DNA of 64,000 nt from Clostridiales bacterium (lineage in GTDB: Bacteria > Bacillota > Clostridia > Peptostreptococcales > Anaerovoracaceae), in assembly GCA_015058215.1 (NCBI GenBank), contig SVCU01000004.1, forward strand, positions 62,001 to 126,000, read 5' to 3'. The notes below the pieces were generated by a model. It had not been told where the DNA came from. It saw only the letters and a program-made list of their open reading frames with translations, and did no database searches. Below are positions 17,048-24,855 of this stretch, one piece after another. The translations under genes and the position numbers were made by a program. Numbering within the stretch: position 1 is the first letter of the stretch; every line of letters begins with the position of its first letter.

Positions 17048-18327
17048 TCACTTTTTTTAGATTTCAGAACAAAAGGTTTTTGTCTGTGATCGGACCACTG
17101 ATAACGATCCTGACCCAGCAGCAAATGATACAGGTCGGAAGCCAGAATGTCAAGGGCCAAAAGCGTATTTGCCCCCTGCAGCTTCTCTTCTTCCTTGTTG
17201 ATGTTGGTCAGGATGGGGATGGATGCACACTTCTCTTTCCGGATTTCTTTGAGAAGCTTAGCACCTTCTTCCGAAAAGGCCAGAACCCTTGCAAACAAGC
17301 GGTTTTCGTAACGGATCTGCGCGGCTTTCCGAAGGTCGATTCCCAGCAAAAGCTGCAGCAAAAGCCGGCGGATCCGGCTGTCCGGATACCGTTTGGAGGC
17401 CATTTCGGCCATCAGTTCATCAAGAGAATGGCTGCGCTGTACCGCTTTCTTCAGTTTATTGCCAAGCCCCTCACCGGCAGAGAGGATCTGCTCCAGTTCC
17501 TCTTCGGTTGACGATAATATTTTATAGACAACAAGGCCGAATTGTCTTTTTTTCGCTTCCTTTCCGAAGAAGGGAGCATCTTTATAGACAGAAGCCGTTC
17601 CCAGAGGAAGCTTGTCCCCCAGCAATGCGGCGGCATCCAAGGCCTTGAACGCCGTTTCCGTCTCCGAACGGCCCTGCTCTTCACTTTGCAGCAGGCTGCG
17701 CAGTGCCGACGCGCTGGCATATTCCGCTGCGGCATCGGTATCGTGGTAGCCGGCCCCTTTCCTCTGCAGGGTAAGAAACTCCGGAGCAAACCCCTGACGG
17801 CGGGCCGCTTTCAGGTATTCGATGCCTAGGATGTTGTTGGGAGAGCCGAGAAGCGCTGCCGCCTCTTCTCCCAGGAGGTGTTCCACGGCCTTCTGCCGGG
17901 CTCTGGGGAAGGATTCGCCCCCTTCCAGACCCTCTTTCAGAACCGCTTTGAATTCCGGCGTTTCTTCCGCCAGAAGAGCTGCGACCCTTTGCAGGCTGTC
18001 AAGATCCCCCTTCTCGCTTCCGAAGGATACGTGGCTGATGCAGCCCAGACCCTTCAGGATCCCCATGGCGCCTTCCGCAAAGGCTTCCGCACTGCCGCAG
18101 GCATAGAATGCAGGAAGTTCCAGCACCAGGTCTGCGCCGCAGCGTACTGCGGCTTCCGCACGAAGCCATTTATCCGCAAAAGCAGGCTCACCCCGCTGGG
18201 TGAAATCACCGCTCATGACGACTGCGACCCGTTCTGCGCCGCAGCGCCGCTTGGATTCTTCCAGATGGTACAGATGTCCGTTGTGGAAGGGATTGTATTC
18301 CGCTGTGATGCCCAGGACCGGTCTCAT
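17044..18327 (-). CDS. tmcAL: tRNA(Met) cytidine acetate ligase TmcAL (YlbM)
   Basis: This 427-residue nucleotidyltransferase-fold enzyme makes N4-acetylcytidine at the wobble position of elongator tRNA-Met, using acetate and ATP. It has the N-terminal VLGITAEYNPFHNGHLYH (HxGH-type adenylation motif) and the conserved VVMSGDFTQRGEPA and LPAFYACGSAEAFA. The start is fixed by that N terminus and by AGGAG upstream. Its first 122 bases lie inside the 3' part of the ylbJ open frame, an unusually long overlap. Confidence 0.93.
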   Translation of the reverse strand: MRPVLGITAEYNPFHNGHLYHLEESKRRCGAERVAVVMSGDFTQRGEPAFADKWLRAEAAVRCGADLVLELPAFYACGSAEAFAEGAMGILKGLGCISHVSFGSEKGDLDSLQRVAALLAEETPEFKAVLKEGLEGGESFPRARQKAVEHLLGEEAAALLGSPNNILGIEYLKAARRQGFAPEFLTLQRKGAGYHDTDAAAEYASASALRSLLQSEEQGRSETETAFKALDAAALLGDKLPLGTASVYKDAPFFGKEAKKRQFGLVVYKILSSTEEELEQILSAGEGLGNKLKKAVQRSHSLDELMAEMASKRYPDSRIRRLLLQLLLGIDLRKAAQIRYENRLFARVLAFSEEGAKLLKEIRKEKCASIPILTNINKEEEKLQGANTLLALDILASDLYHLLLGQDRYQWSDHRQKPFVLKSKKSD

Positions 18328-19552
18328 GGATGCCTGCTTCTCCTTTCGTTCGTTGTTTCCCTATTATAGCCCAAGGAACCTTTCCCGTCAATTTTCTTGC
18401 GAAAACATCCCAAAGTGCCACAAGAGCGTACAGCAGCAACAGCAGGAGCAGCAGTTTTCCGGAAAAGATCCAGCGGGACAGCACCGGGGCCGTCCACTCC
18501 CCTGCTCCGGGAACCAATCCTTGGGTCACACCCGGCAGAAAGGTTTCTGCGGCATCCAGGCTGCCGGGCAGTGCATTGCCGCGAGAAAAGGCTTTTAAAA
18601 ATGCCGATGGACCGAACCGCAGCCATAGCACCGCAAGACCGGCAGACAGGATCCCCTGGGTCAGCTTCTGCAGAAAAAATTTACCCTTGGAGAGGTCCGT
18701 TCCGCCGAGAAAACTGCAGGACTGCAGGAAAACAGAAAGTCCGCCGAAGGAAACGAAGAAGCAGCAAAGAACGGCAGCGGTCAGCGGATCTTCCCCGTTT
18801 GCGGCGGCGGCACAGCCCACCGTCATTTCCAGAAGACCTTTGCACCACAGAGAAAATCCTCCGTTTCCGGGGATACAGCGTACTGCCATGGAAAACAGCA
18901 TCACATAACACCCGATCAGGATGACGGACTGCACCGAAGACAGGATAACCTCTGTAAGAACCGGAAGAAGACCCGGAAAATTGGCCGTTTGCGCCCGGTC
19001 TTCTCTCCGTTTGGGGTAACGGGTCAGCTTCCCCTTTTCCCTCCAGAGAAGGCCGTTCAGAAGCGCTCCGGTGTAATGGCACAGGGCGATGGTCATCCCG
19101 AGATAAGGGTTTCCCAGCAGCCCGCTCCCCACCGTTCCCAGCAGAAAAAGCGGCCCGGAGGTACTGCTGAAGGCCAGTATGGTCTCCCCTTCGTTCTTTG
19201 TCACCGTTCCCTGTTTTCTGGCATCTGCAGCCAGCTTGGTTCCCAGCGGATATCCGGAAAGAACGGAGCTGACAAAACAGAACGCTCCTTCTCCGGGGAC
19301 GCGGAAGATCCGGCGGAAAGCGGGTTCGAAGAACCGCCCGAACAGCGCCGGGATGCCCAGCCGGGAGAGGAAGTTCACCGCAATGAAAAACGGCAGCTGT
19401 GCCGGTAAAACAGAGTCTGCCCACAGCCGCAGCCCTTCCCGGGCACCGGACAAAGCCTCCCCGGGGAAAGCTGTCATCAGAAAGCAGCCCAGAAGGCCCA
19501 AAATCGCCGCCGAAACGGTAAAAGAAAAGCCGAAAGTCAATCTCTTCATCAT
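18206..19552 (-). CDS. ylbJ: Sporulation integral membrane protein YlbJ, with run-on C terminus
   Basis: This is a 448-residue hydrophobic protein with about eight membrane segments. It has the YlbJ features SVLPAQLPFFI, SGYPLGTKLAAD with two conserved basic turns (nucleoside-transporter gate-like repeats), and SFGGLSVFLQS. YlbJ is a sigma-E-regulated protein needed for spore cortex formation in Bacillus. The hydrophobic core ends near residue 400 (ALWDVFARKL). The last about 48 residues are polar, Arg/Gly-rich, and 40 codons of them are read from the tmcAL start in another frame. The true end may be a late run-on. It lies in rsmD-coaD-ylbJ order as in Bacillus. Confidence 0.88.
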   Translation of the reverse strand: MMKRLTFGFSFTVSAAILGLLGCFLMTAFPGEALSGAREGLRLWADSVLPAQLPFFIAVNFLSRLGIPALFGRFFEPAFRRIFRVPGEGAFCFVSSVLSGYPLGTKLAADARKQGTVTKNEGETILAFSSTSGPLFLLGTVGSGLLGNPYLGMTIALCHYTGALLNGLLWREKGKLTRYPKRREDRAQTANFPGLLPVLTEVILSSVQSVILIGCYVMLFSMAVRCIPGNGGFSLWCKGLLEMTVGCAAAANGEDPLTAAVLCCFFVSFGGLSVFLQSCSFLGGTDLSKGKFFLQKLTQGILSAGLAVLWLRFGPSAFLKAFSRGNALPGSLDAAETFLPGVTQGLVPGAGEWTAPVLSRWIFSGKLLLLLLLLYALVALWDVFARKLTGKVPWAIIGKQRTKGEAGIHETGPGHHSGIQSLPQRTSVPSGRIQAALRRRTGRSRHER

Positions 19553-19622
19553 GGTAAAGAGTATTTGCTTTCGGCTTTTTTATGCGTGTTTTATGGGAGA
19601 AGCGAATGGAAAAACCGCAGGC

Positions 19623-20150
19623 CTACAGTTCTTCCTCCTGGGTCTTGTAGATCAGTTCTTTGATTTCTTCACGGTTTTCGGCCAGCGTACCGTTAACCTG
19701 CTCGAAGGTCTTCTGCAGGTTGTTGAACATATCGTTGAAATAAGTAGCATTGAGCTGATCCATTTTATCCTGGAAATTGTAAAGCAGGCTGTCGATATAA
19801 TCGAACGTGTTCATTTTCAGATTCCGTGCGTTGGCAGCGGCCATCTGCATGATCTCTTCCGCTCTCTTCTTGGCTTTTACGGTGATGTCGTCGCTTTCGA
19901 TCAGGCTTTCCGCCTGCTTCTTGGCATCCCGCAGGATCTCTTCGTATTCCTGCTTGGCTTTGTCCATGATGCGCTGACGTTCGTTGGTGATCCACTGTGC
20001 CTGCTGCATTTCATCGGGCAGCTCGCGGCGGATGTCACGAACCACTTCCAGAATGTCTTCTGCATCTACCAGGATCTTTCCGGTAAGAGGAAAAGAGGAA
20101 CTGGTATCAACGATTTCTTCGAGTTCATCCAAAAGTTCCAAAACCTTCAT
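19623..20150 (-). CDS. Conserved coiled-coil protein between coaD and ylbJ
   Basis: This 175-residue, highly charged protein starts MKVLELLDELEEIVD. It has long heptad-like stretches from about 50 to 110 (EYEEILRDAKKQAESL, KAKKRAEEIM) and again near the C terminus. It has no membrane segment and no nucleotide-binding motif. Similar proteins sit beside coaD in many Clostridia and are often labelled ATPase, a label the sequence does not support. It resembles DivIVA-like or V-ATPase-stalk-like coiled coils only in general character. Function is unknown. Spacing of 24 bases to coaD suggests co-transcription. Confidence 0.7.
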   Translation of the reverse strand: MKVLELLDELEEIVDTSSSFPLTGKILVDAEDILEVVRDIRRELPDEMQQAQWITNERQRIMDKAKQEYEEILRDAKKQAESLIESDDITVKAKKRAEEIMQMAAANARNLKMNTFDYIDSLLYNFQDKMDQLNATYFNDMFNNLQKTFEQVNGTLAENREEIKELIYKTQEEEL

Positions 20151-20174
20151 TTGCGTTCTCCTTAACTTTATTTT

Positions 20175-20657
20175 TTATCGGTTATATTTTCTTTTCAGTT
20201 CTTCCAGTACCAGATCGGGCACCAGACCTTCGATGTCGCCGTTGAGGGAAAAAACTTCTTTGATGATGCTGGAACTGACGAAGGAATAGGTGGGTGTGGT
20301 CATCAGGAAGATGGTTTCCGCCCCTTTATCGTAGAGACGAGCGTTCATCTGAGCCATCTGGATCTCGTATTCGAAATCTGTGGTGGCCCGCAGTCCTCTG
20401 ACCACGGCATCGATCTGATGCATGTTGACGTAATCGGCCAGCAGCCCTTCGAAGAAATCCACTTCGACGTTGGGAAGATGGCTTGTACACTTTTTAATCA
20501 TATCACTTCTTTCCTCAAAGGTAAAGAAGTGGTTTTTGGAACGGTTGCCCATGACGCAGACGATCAGCTGATCGCCCAGCTTGGATGCCCGTTCGATGAT
20601 GTCCATGTGCCCTTTGGTGATGGGGTCGAAGGCCCCTGCATACAACACTTTTTTCAT
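20175..20657 (-). CDS. coaD: Phosphopantetheine adenylyltransferase
   Basis: This 160-residue enzyme performs the fourth step of coenzyme A synthesis, 4'-phosphopantetheine plus ATP to dephospho-CoA. The N-terminal AGAFDPITKGHMDII holds the TxGH nucleotidyltransferase motif. RGLRATTDFEYE and the TPTYSFVSSSIIKE segment are also typical. It starts one base after the rsmD stop, so the two are translated together. Confidence 0.97.
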   Translation of the reverse strand: MKKVLYAGAFDPITKGHMDIIERASKLGDQLIVCVMGNRSKNHFFTFEERSDMIKKCTSHLPNVEVDFFEGLLADYVNMHQIDAVVRGLRATTDFEYEIQMAQMNARLYDKGAETIFLMTTPTYSFVSSSIIKEVFSLNGDIEGLVPDLVLEELKRKYNR

Positions 20658-20658
20658 T

Positions 20659-21237
20659 TTATGCTTCCTCTTCAGTGTCTTCGTTGATCGTGCTGTAATA
20701 TTTCACGTGAATGTGGCCGTAGCGGCGTTCGCGGATCACTTCCAGATCGGCAATGGTTTCGGGGAGTTCCACGTGTTTATCGTGCTCCGCCATGATGATG
20801 CCGTCTTCTGCAAGCAGTTTGAGCCGGGAGATCTCTTCCAGACAGTCTTCGTAAAAATCGCCCATGTAGGGAGGATCCAGAAAGATCAGATCCACCTTTC
20901 CTGCGGCTTCGTCTGCCACGCGGTTCAGTACACGCTTCCAGTCACCCTGGAAACAAACGCTCTGTTCCTGTGCGCCGCAGAGCTTGATGTTCTTGCGGGT
21001 CAGAGCCATGCTCTCTGCGGAGACATCGCCGAAATAGACCCGCTGCGCCCCTCTGCTGAGGGCTTCCAGACCCAGATTGCCGGTCCCTGCGAACAGGTCC
21101 ACGACCACTGCATCCGGAACGATCGGTGCCAGAGAACTGAACACCCCTTCTTTTACTTTATCTGAAGTGGGACGGATGAATTTGTCTTCGGGAGAGAGCA
21201 GCTTTCGTCCTTTCCACTGTCCTGCAATGATGCGCAA
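20659..21237 (-). CDS. rsmD: 16S rRNA (guanine966-N2)-methyltransferase RsmD
   Basis: This 192-residue protein has MRIIAGQWKGRKL at the start, the SAM motif I VDLFAGTGNLGLEALSRG and the N-methyltransferase motif IV LDPPY. RsmD modifies G966 in the 30S head. It is first in rsmD-coaD-coiled-coil-ylbJ. Length and motifs are normal. Confidence 0.95.
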   Translation of the reverse strand: MRIIAGQWKGRKLLSPEDKFIRPTSDKVKEGVFSSLAPIVPDAVVVDLFAGTGNLGLEALSRGAQRVYFGDVSAESMALTRKNIKLCGAQEQSVCFQGDWKRVLNRVADEAAGKVDLIFLDPPYMGDFYEDCLEEISRLKLLAEDGIIMAEHDKHVELPETIADLEVIRERRYGHIHVKYYSTINEDTEEEA

Positions 21238-21293
21238 ATCGTCACCCCTTTTCTATCTGTTAATTGTACCAAGAAACGGTAGAAATGGCAACC

Positions 21294-21330
21294 AAAAAAC
21301 GAGTCTCTGTCTTATTTTCTCAGAGACTCG
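21294..21330 (-). terminator. Terminator of the spore protein gene
   Basis: CGAGTCTCTG (21300-21309) pairs perfectly with CAGAGACTCG (21321-21330). The A6 run at 21294-21299 gives the U tract for the minus-strand transcript. Confidence 0.85.
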
Positions 21331-21367
21331 CTTTTCGGTGCGGAAGTGACTTCCGTATTTTTACTTT

Positions 21368-21589
21368 TTAGCCGTTGATGTTGTTGGAAGAGCTGCCTGC
21401 CAGCTGCTGTTCGGCCATGTCGATCAGCTTCTTGGTCATATAACCGCCCACGTAACCGTTCTGTCTTGCGGTCAGGTTGCCCTTATCCATGCTCTGATAA
21501 TTGGAAAGACCCAGTTCGTTTGCCACTTCGGTCTTCATGTTTTTCAGAGCGTTCTTTGCATTGGGAATGCTCTTGGAATTGTTGTTCAT
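21368..21589 (-). CDS. Small acid-soluble spore protein, alpha/beta type
   Basis: This 73-residue protein is Asn/Ser-rich at both ends. It carries the germination-protease (GPR) cleavage region TEVANELGL and the conserved DNA-binding C-terminal segment GGYMTKKLIDMAEQQLAG. These proteins coat spore DNA, protect it from UV and heat, and supply amino acids on germination. The ATG follows AGGAGGTGAAAAACAA. The gene is monocistronic with its own terminator. I saw no convincing sigma-G promoter by eye, although one is expected. Confidence 0.93.
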   Translation of the reverse strand: MNNNSKSIPNAKNALKNMKTEVANELGLSNYQSMDKGNLTARQNGYVGGYMTKKLIDMAEQQLAGSSSNNING

Positions 21590-21659
21590 TTGTTTTTCAC
21601 CTCCTATTACACCGTTAATGTAACCGAAATGGTGAAAAACTATCGGATGAAAAATTTAC

Positions 21660-23708
21660 CTAAATGCCGGGGTCCCACCGCTCTTCAAAATTCTTCTGCA
21701 GTTTCAGTTTCAAAAGCAGATTTTCGGCAGAGGACAGGGTCGGATCCTGTTCCAGAACAGCCGATGCCGCTTCGCGGACGCTGAGCAGCACTTTGCGGTG
21801 ACGGGAGAGATCGGCCACCTTCAGTTCGGGAAGACCGTGCTGGCGCAGGCCGAAGAATTCACCGGGGCCGCGCAGCTCCAGGTCTTTTTCGGCAATGAGG
21901 AACCCGTCGGAGGTTTCCGTCAGGATGCGGACCCGTTCTTTGGAAACCTCGGAAGGATGTTCGGATACCAGAATACAGTAGGACTGCTCCGCTCCTCTTC
22001 CCACCCGGCCCCGCAGCTGGTGAAGCTGCGCCAGACCGAAACGCTCCGTGTTTTCAATGAGCACGACGGTGGAATTGGGCACGTTGATACCGACTTCGAT
22101 GACCACGGTGGAAACCAGCACCTGGATCTCTCCACGCTGGAACCGTTCCATGATCTCGTCTTTTTCCTTTTGCTTCATGGCACCGTGGAGCAATGCCGCA
22201 GAAACGCCGGGCAGCAGATCTTCGATTTCTTTGAAAATACCGGTGGCGGAACGGCTATCCACCAGTTCCGAATCTTCGATGAGCGGAGCGACGATGTAAG
22301 CCTGACGCCCTTTCAGCACCTGCTGGTGCAGAAAGTGATAGGCTTTTTTACGGCCCCGGGCGGTGACGGCGGTGGTCTCGATGGGCTTTCTTCCGGGCGG
22401 AAGTTCATCGATGACGGAGATATCCAGATCCCCGTACAGGATCACGGCCAGGGTTCTGGGGATGGGCGTTGCGGTCATGACCAGAACGTCGGGGTTCTGC
22501 CCTTTTTCCACAAGGCGGGCGCGCTGCGCCACGCCGAAGCGATGCTGTTCATCGGTGATCACAAGACCCAGTCTGGCGAATTCCACGGTGTCCTGAATGA
22601 CGGCGTGGGTACCGATGAGCAGGTCGATCTTCCCTTCTTTCAGAGCTTCTAAGATCTGACGGCGCTCCTTGGCACCGGAGCTTCCCGACAGGAAAGCCAC
22701 AGCGATGCGGAAGGCCTCAAATTGGCTTTTTAAGCTTTCGTAATGCTGGCGGGCCAGCAGTTCGGTGGGGGCCATAAAAGCGGCCTGATAGCCCGATTTT
22801 ACGGCTTTATAGATGGCGGCAGCGGCCACCGCAGTCTTACCGGAACCAACATCCCCCTGCACCAGACGGTTCATGGCTTTCGGGGCCTCCATGTCGGTCT
22901 CGATCTCCTTCAGCACCCGGGTCTGCGCCTTGGTCAGCGGGAACGGGAAAGATTGCAGGAAGGGTTTCAGAGAAACGTTTTTCGAAAAGGCAATGCTTCC
23001 CTCTGTGGTGCGGGTGCGGCTCCGCAGCAGGAAAAGACCGGCCTGCAGCATGAAGAGTTCATCGAATACCAGACGGTAACGGGCCTCCCGGAGGCGCTGT
23101 CCGTCCGTGGGGAAATGAATGTTTTCCACCGCATAGGAAAGACCGCAGAGGTTTTCTTTTTTGCGAAGTTCTGCGGGGAGATAGTCCACAAGAAGAGGTG
23201 CGTAGGGCAGCATCTGGGTCATCCATTTGCGGAGATCCTTCTGTGTCAGCCCTTCCGTCAGCGGATAAATGGGCAGGATGCCCTGAGGCGGTGCGTTTTC
23301 ATCTTCCACTTCGTTCCACTGGGGATGGACCATTTCCAGCCGGTCCCCCCGACGGGTCACCTTTCCGTAGAATTCATACAGTTTATCCTTGGAAAGGGTC
23401 TTGTGCAGGTATGGCATATGGAAAAAGAGCACCGGAAGCCCGCCGGTGTCGTCTCCCACCAGCAGCTGCAGGCTGCTCCTTCTGCGATAGCCGTTATTGA
23501 CCATCATAAGGATCCGGCCTCGGATCAGGGCGGTTTCCCCTTCTGCAAGGTCGGCAACTTTCTTGATGGTTCTGCGGTCTTCGTAATCCCGCGGGTAATA
23601 GCAGAGCAGATCCTCGATGGTGTGGATCCCCACTCTGCGCAGGAGTTCCGCCTTCTTGGGCCCGATGCCCTTCAGGGTCTCCATGGAATCGGTCAGTGCA
23701 ATGGACAT
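21660..23708 (-). CDS. recG: ATP-dependent DNA helicase RecG
   Basis: This 682-residue protein has the wedge (OB-like) domain in the first about 250 residues, starting with METLKGIGPKKAELLRRVGI. The helicase core has Walker A GDVGSGKT, the DExH-type box TDEQHRFGV, and the C-terminal LRGRVGRGAEQSYC and ELRGPGEFFG motifs. RecG remodels stalled replication forks and Holliday junctions. It follows yloU, as in Bacillus, but the fatty-acid kinase gene fakA/yloV normally between them is absent. Confidence 0.97.
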   Translation of the reverse strand: MSIALTDSMETLKGIGPKKAELLRRVGIHTIEDLLCYYPRDYEDRRTIKKVADLAEGETALIRGRILMMVNNGYRRRSSLQLLVGDDTGGLPVLFFHMPYLHKTLSKDKLYEFYGKVTRRGDRLEMVHPQWNEVEDENAPPQGILPIYPLTEGLTQKDLRKWMTQMLPYAPLLVDYLPAELRKKENLCGLSYAVENIHFPTDGQRLREARYRLVFDELFMLQAGLFLLRSRTRTTEGSIAFSKNVSLKPFLQSFPFPLTKAQTRVLKEIETDMEAPKAMNRLVQGDVGSGKTAVAAAAIYKAVKSGYQAAFMAPTELLARQHYESLKSQFEAFRIAVAFLSGSSGAKERRQILEALKEGKIDLLIGTHAVIQDTVEFARLGLVITDEQHRFGVAQRARLVEKGQNPDVLVMTATPIPRTLAVILYGDLDISVIDELPPGRKPIETTAVTARGRKKAYHFLHQQVLKGRQAYIVAPLIEDSELVDSRSATGIFKEIEDLLPGVSAALLHGAMKQKEKDEIMERFQRGEIQVLVSTVVIEVGINVPNSTVVLIENTERFGLAQLHQLRGRVGRGAEQSYCILVSEHPSEVSKERVRILTETSDGFLIAEKDLELRGPGEFFGLRQHGLPELKVADLSRHRKVLLSVREAASAVLEQDPTLSSAENLLLKLKLQKNFEERWDPGI

Positions 23709-23713
23709 GGCAG

Positions 23714-24121
23714 TTACCCTTTGAATTCCAGATCGCAGCGGGAAAGGGTCAGCTTCTGGGAGATCATCCCCGTCACATGGATGGTGACCTCTGCCACCTT
23801 AATGCCCGCCACTTCTTCCAGCCCCTTGCGAATGGAAGCGATCAGAGTATCGGCAGTTTCCTGCAGGCTGAGACCGGTCTGGATCACCACGCGCAGGGTG
23901 ACGCGGAACCCCTGATCCGTTACTTCCAGGTCCATGGAGTCCCCTTTTTCCGTACCGGTGGTTTTGGCCAGCCAGTCCACGAAATAGCCGCGATGATGGC
24001 CCAGCAGTACATTTCCGCGAAAAACCGCCACCGCTTCTTCGATGATGCGGATCAAAACGGGAGGATGCAGGGTCACGACCCCTTCTTCGGTCTGGATTCT
24101 GTACTGTGTATTCACTGCCAT
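23714..24121 (-). CDS. yloU: Asp23/Gls24 family protein (YloU-like)
   Basis: This 135-residue protein has the Asp23 family pattern: a beta-rich start, VAVFRGNVLL, an EVTDQGFRVTLRVVI strand and the VKVAEVTIHVTGM-like end. Proteins of this family are small, abundant, often membrane-associated and linked to envelope stress, and their biochemical role is unknown. The gene is divergent from rpmB and upstream of recG, as in Bacillus. A weak extended -10 (TGCTACAAT, minus strand, near 24170-24178) lies before it. Confidence 0.85.
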   Translation of the reverse strand: MAVNTQYRIQTEEGVVTLHPPVLIRIIEEAVAVFRGNVLLGHHRGYFVDWLAKTTGTEKGDSMDLEVTDQGFRVTLRVVIQTGLSLQETADTLIASIRKGLEEVAGIKVAEVTIHVTGMISQKLTLSRCDLEFKG

Positions 24122-24252
24122 CGGAAATTGCCTCTTTTCAAATTATCCATTCGGTGATAGTATATTCCCATTGTAGCACAGCCCGCGCAGAACCGAAATC
24201 CTTTCTTTTACAAAAAGGTATAAAAAAAACTTGGTTTTTTTGAAAAAAACAT

Positions 24253-24281
24253 TTTACAGGTGAAAATCCTTGTGCTATAAT
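24253..24281 (+). promoter_or_regulatory. Promoter of rpmB
   Basis: TTTACA (24253-24258) and TATAAT (24276-24281) are 17 bases apart. Confidence 0.8.
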
Positions 24282-24322
24282 ACCATTTGTTTGACAGTAC
24301 ACAGTCAAGGGAGGTGTAGAAA

Positions 24323-24511
24323 ATGTCCAGAAAATGCGAAATTTGCGGTAAGGGTCAGGTTTCCGGCAACACCGTAAGCCATTCCAACAGACACAGCAGA
24401 AGAAAGTGGAACGCAAACATCCAGACTGTAAAGGTCGAAGAAAACGGCACAGTCACCAGAAAGAATGTATGCACCCGCTGCATCCGTTCCGGCAAAGTTG
24501 CCAGAGCATAA
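24323..24511 (+). CDS. rpmB: 50S ribosomal protein L28
   Basis: This 62-residue protein has CEICGK near the N terminus and the pair CTRC later, a four-Cys zinc-binding form of L28. It also has the conserved SHSNRHSRRKW and VKVEENG segments. It is monocistronic with a near-consensus promoter and a strong terminator, and divergent from yloU as in Bacillus. A GGAGGTG site precedes the ATG. Confidence 0.97.
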   Translation: MSRKCEICGKGQVSGNTVSHSNRHSRRKWNANIQTVKVEENGTVTRKNVCTRCIRSGKVARA

Positions 24512-24532
24512 ACGAATCATCGTGACACTTTA

Positions 24533-24556
24533 AACCCGCAATCAGCGGGTTTTTTC
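24533..24556 (+). terminator. Terminator of rpmB
   Basis: AACCCGC (24533-24539) pairs with GCGGGTT (24545-24551) around AATCA, followed directly by a T run. Confidence 0.9.
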
Positions 24557-24580
24557 CTTTTTTGAAACAGATCCCCTGCC

Positions 24581-24763
24581 CTACGAGGTGAAGATCCGGT
24601 AGCCGAAAAAGATCATGGCACCTGCCAGCAGCACCAGCCAGAGTTTGATGGGCAGTACAAATGCACAGAGGGTGGTCACTCCCAGAACCAAAAGCAGTAG
24701 CCCCAGGAACTCACTGCTGGTTCTGCCGCAGCCCCCTTTTCGCTTTCCCGATCCCATGCCCAT
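24581..24763 (-). CDS. Small two-span membrane protein, unknown function
   Basis: This 60-residue product has a short basic Gly-rich N terminus (MGMGSGKRKGGCGR) and two hydrophobic segments at about 19-36 and 39-56. AGAGGTGACACC before the ATG is a good ribosome site, and there is no overlapping better candidate. No family is recognised. It is flanked by terminators on both sides, so it may be a separate transcript. Confidence 0.55.
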   Translation of the reverse strand: MGMGSGKRKGGCGRTSSEFLGLLLLVLGVTTLCAFVLPIKLWLVLLAGAMIFFGYRIFTS

Positions 24764-24791
24764 GGTGTCACCTCTTACCGCAAGAATACTA

Positions 24792-24832
24792 AAAAACGCC
24801 TTTGGTCCACTGTATGCACCAAAGGCGTTTTT
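24792..24832 (-). terminator. Terminator of the ruvC-to-rlmD-like operon
   Basis: AAAAACGCCTTTGGT (24792-24806) pairs with ACCAAAGGCGTTTTT (24818-24832). The A/T ends provide U tracts on either strand, and the position fits the end of the minus-strand operon. Confidence 0.85.
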
Positions 24833-24855
24833 GTTTCTGTGAAATTGTTCTCTGT

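Noticed and set aside
21610-21660. Sigma-G promoter for the spore protein gene.
   Set aside because: The best -10-like element (CATTAAC) has no acceptable -35 at the right distance, so it was not listed.
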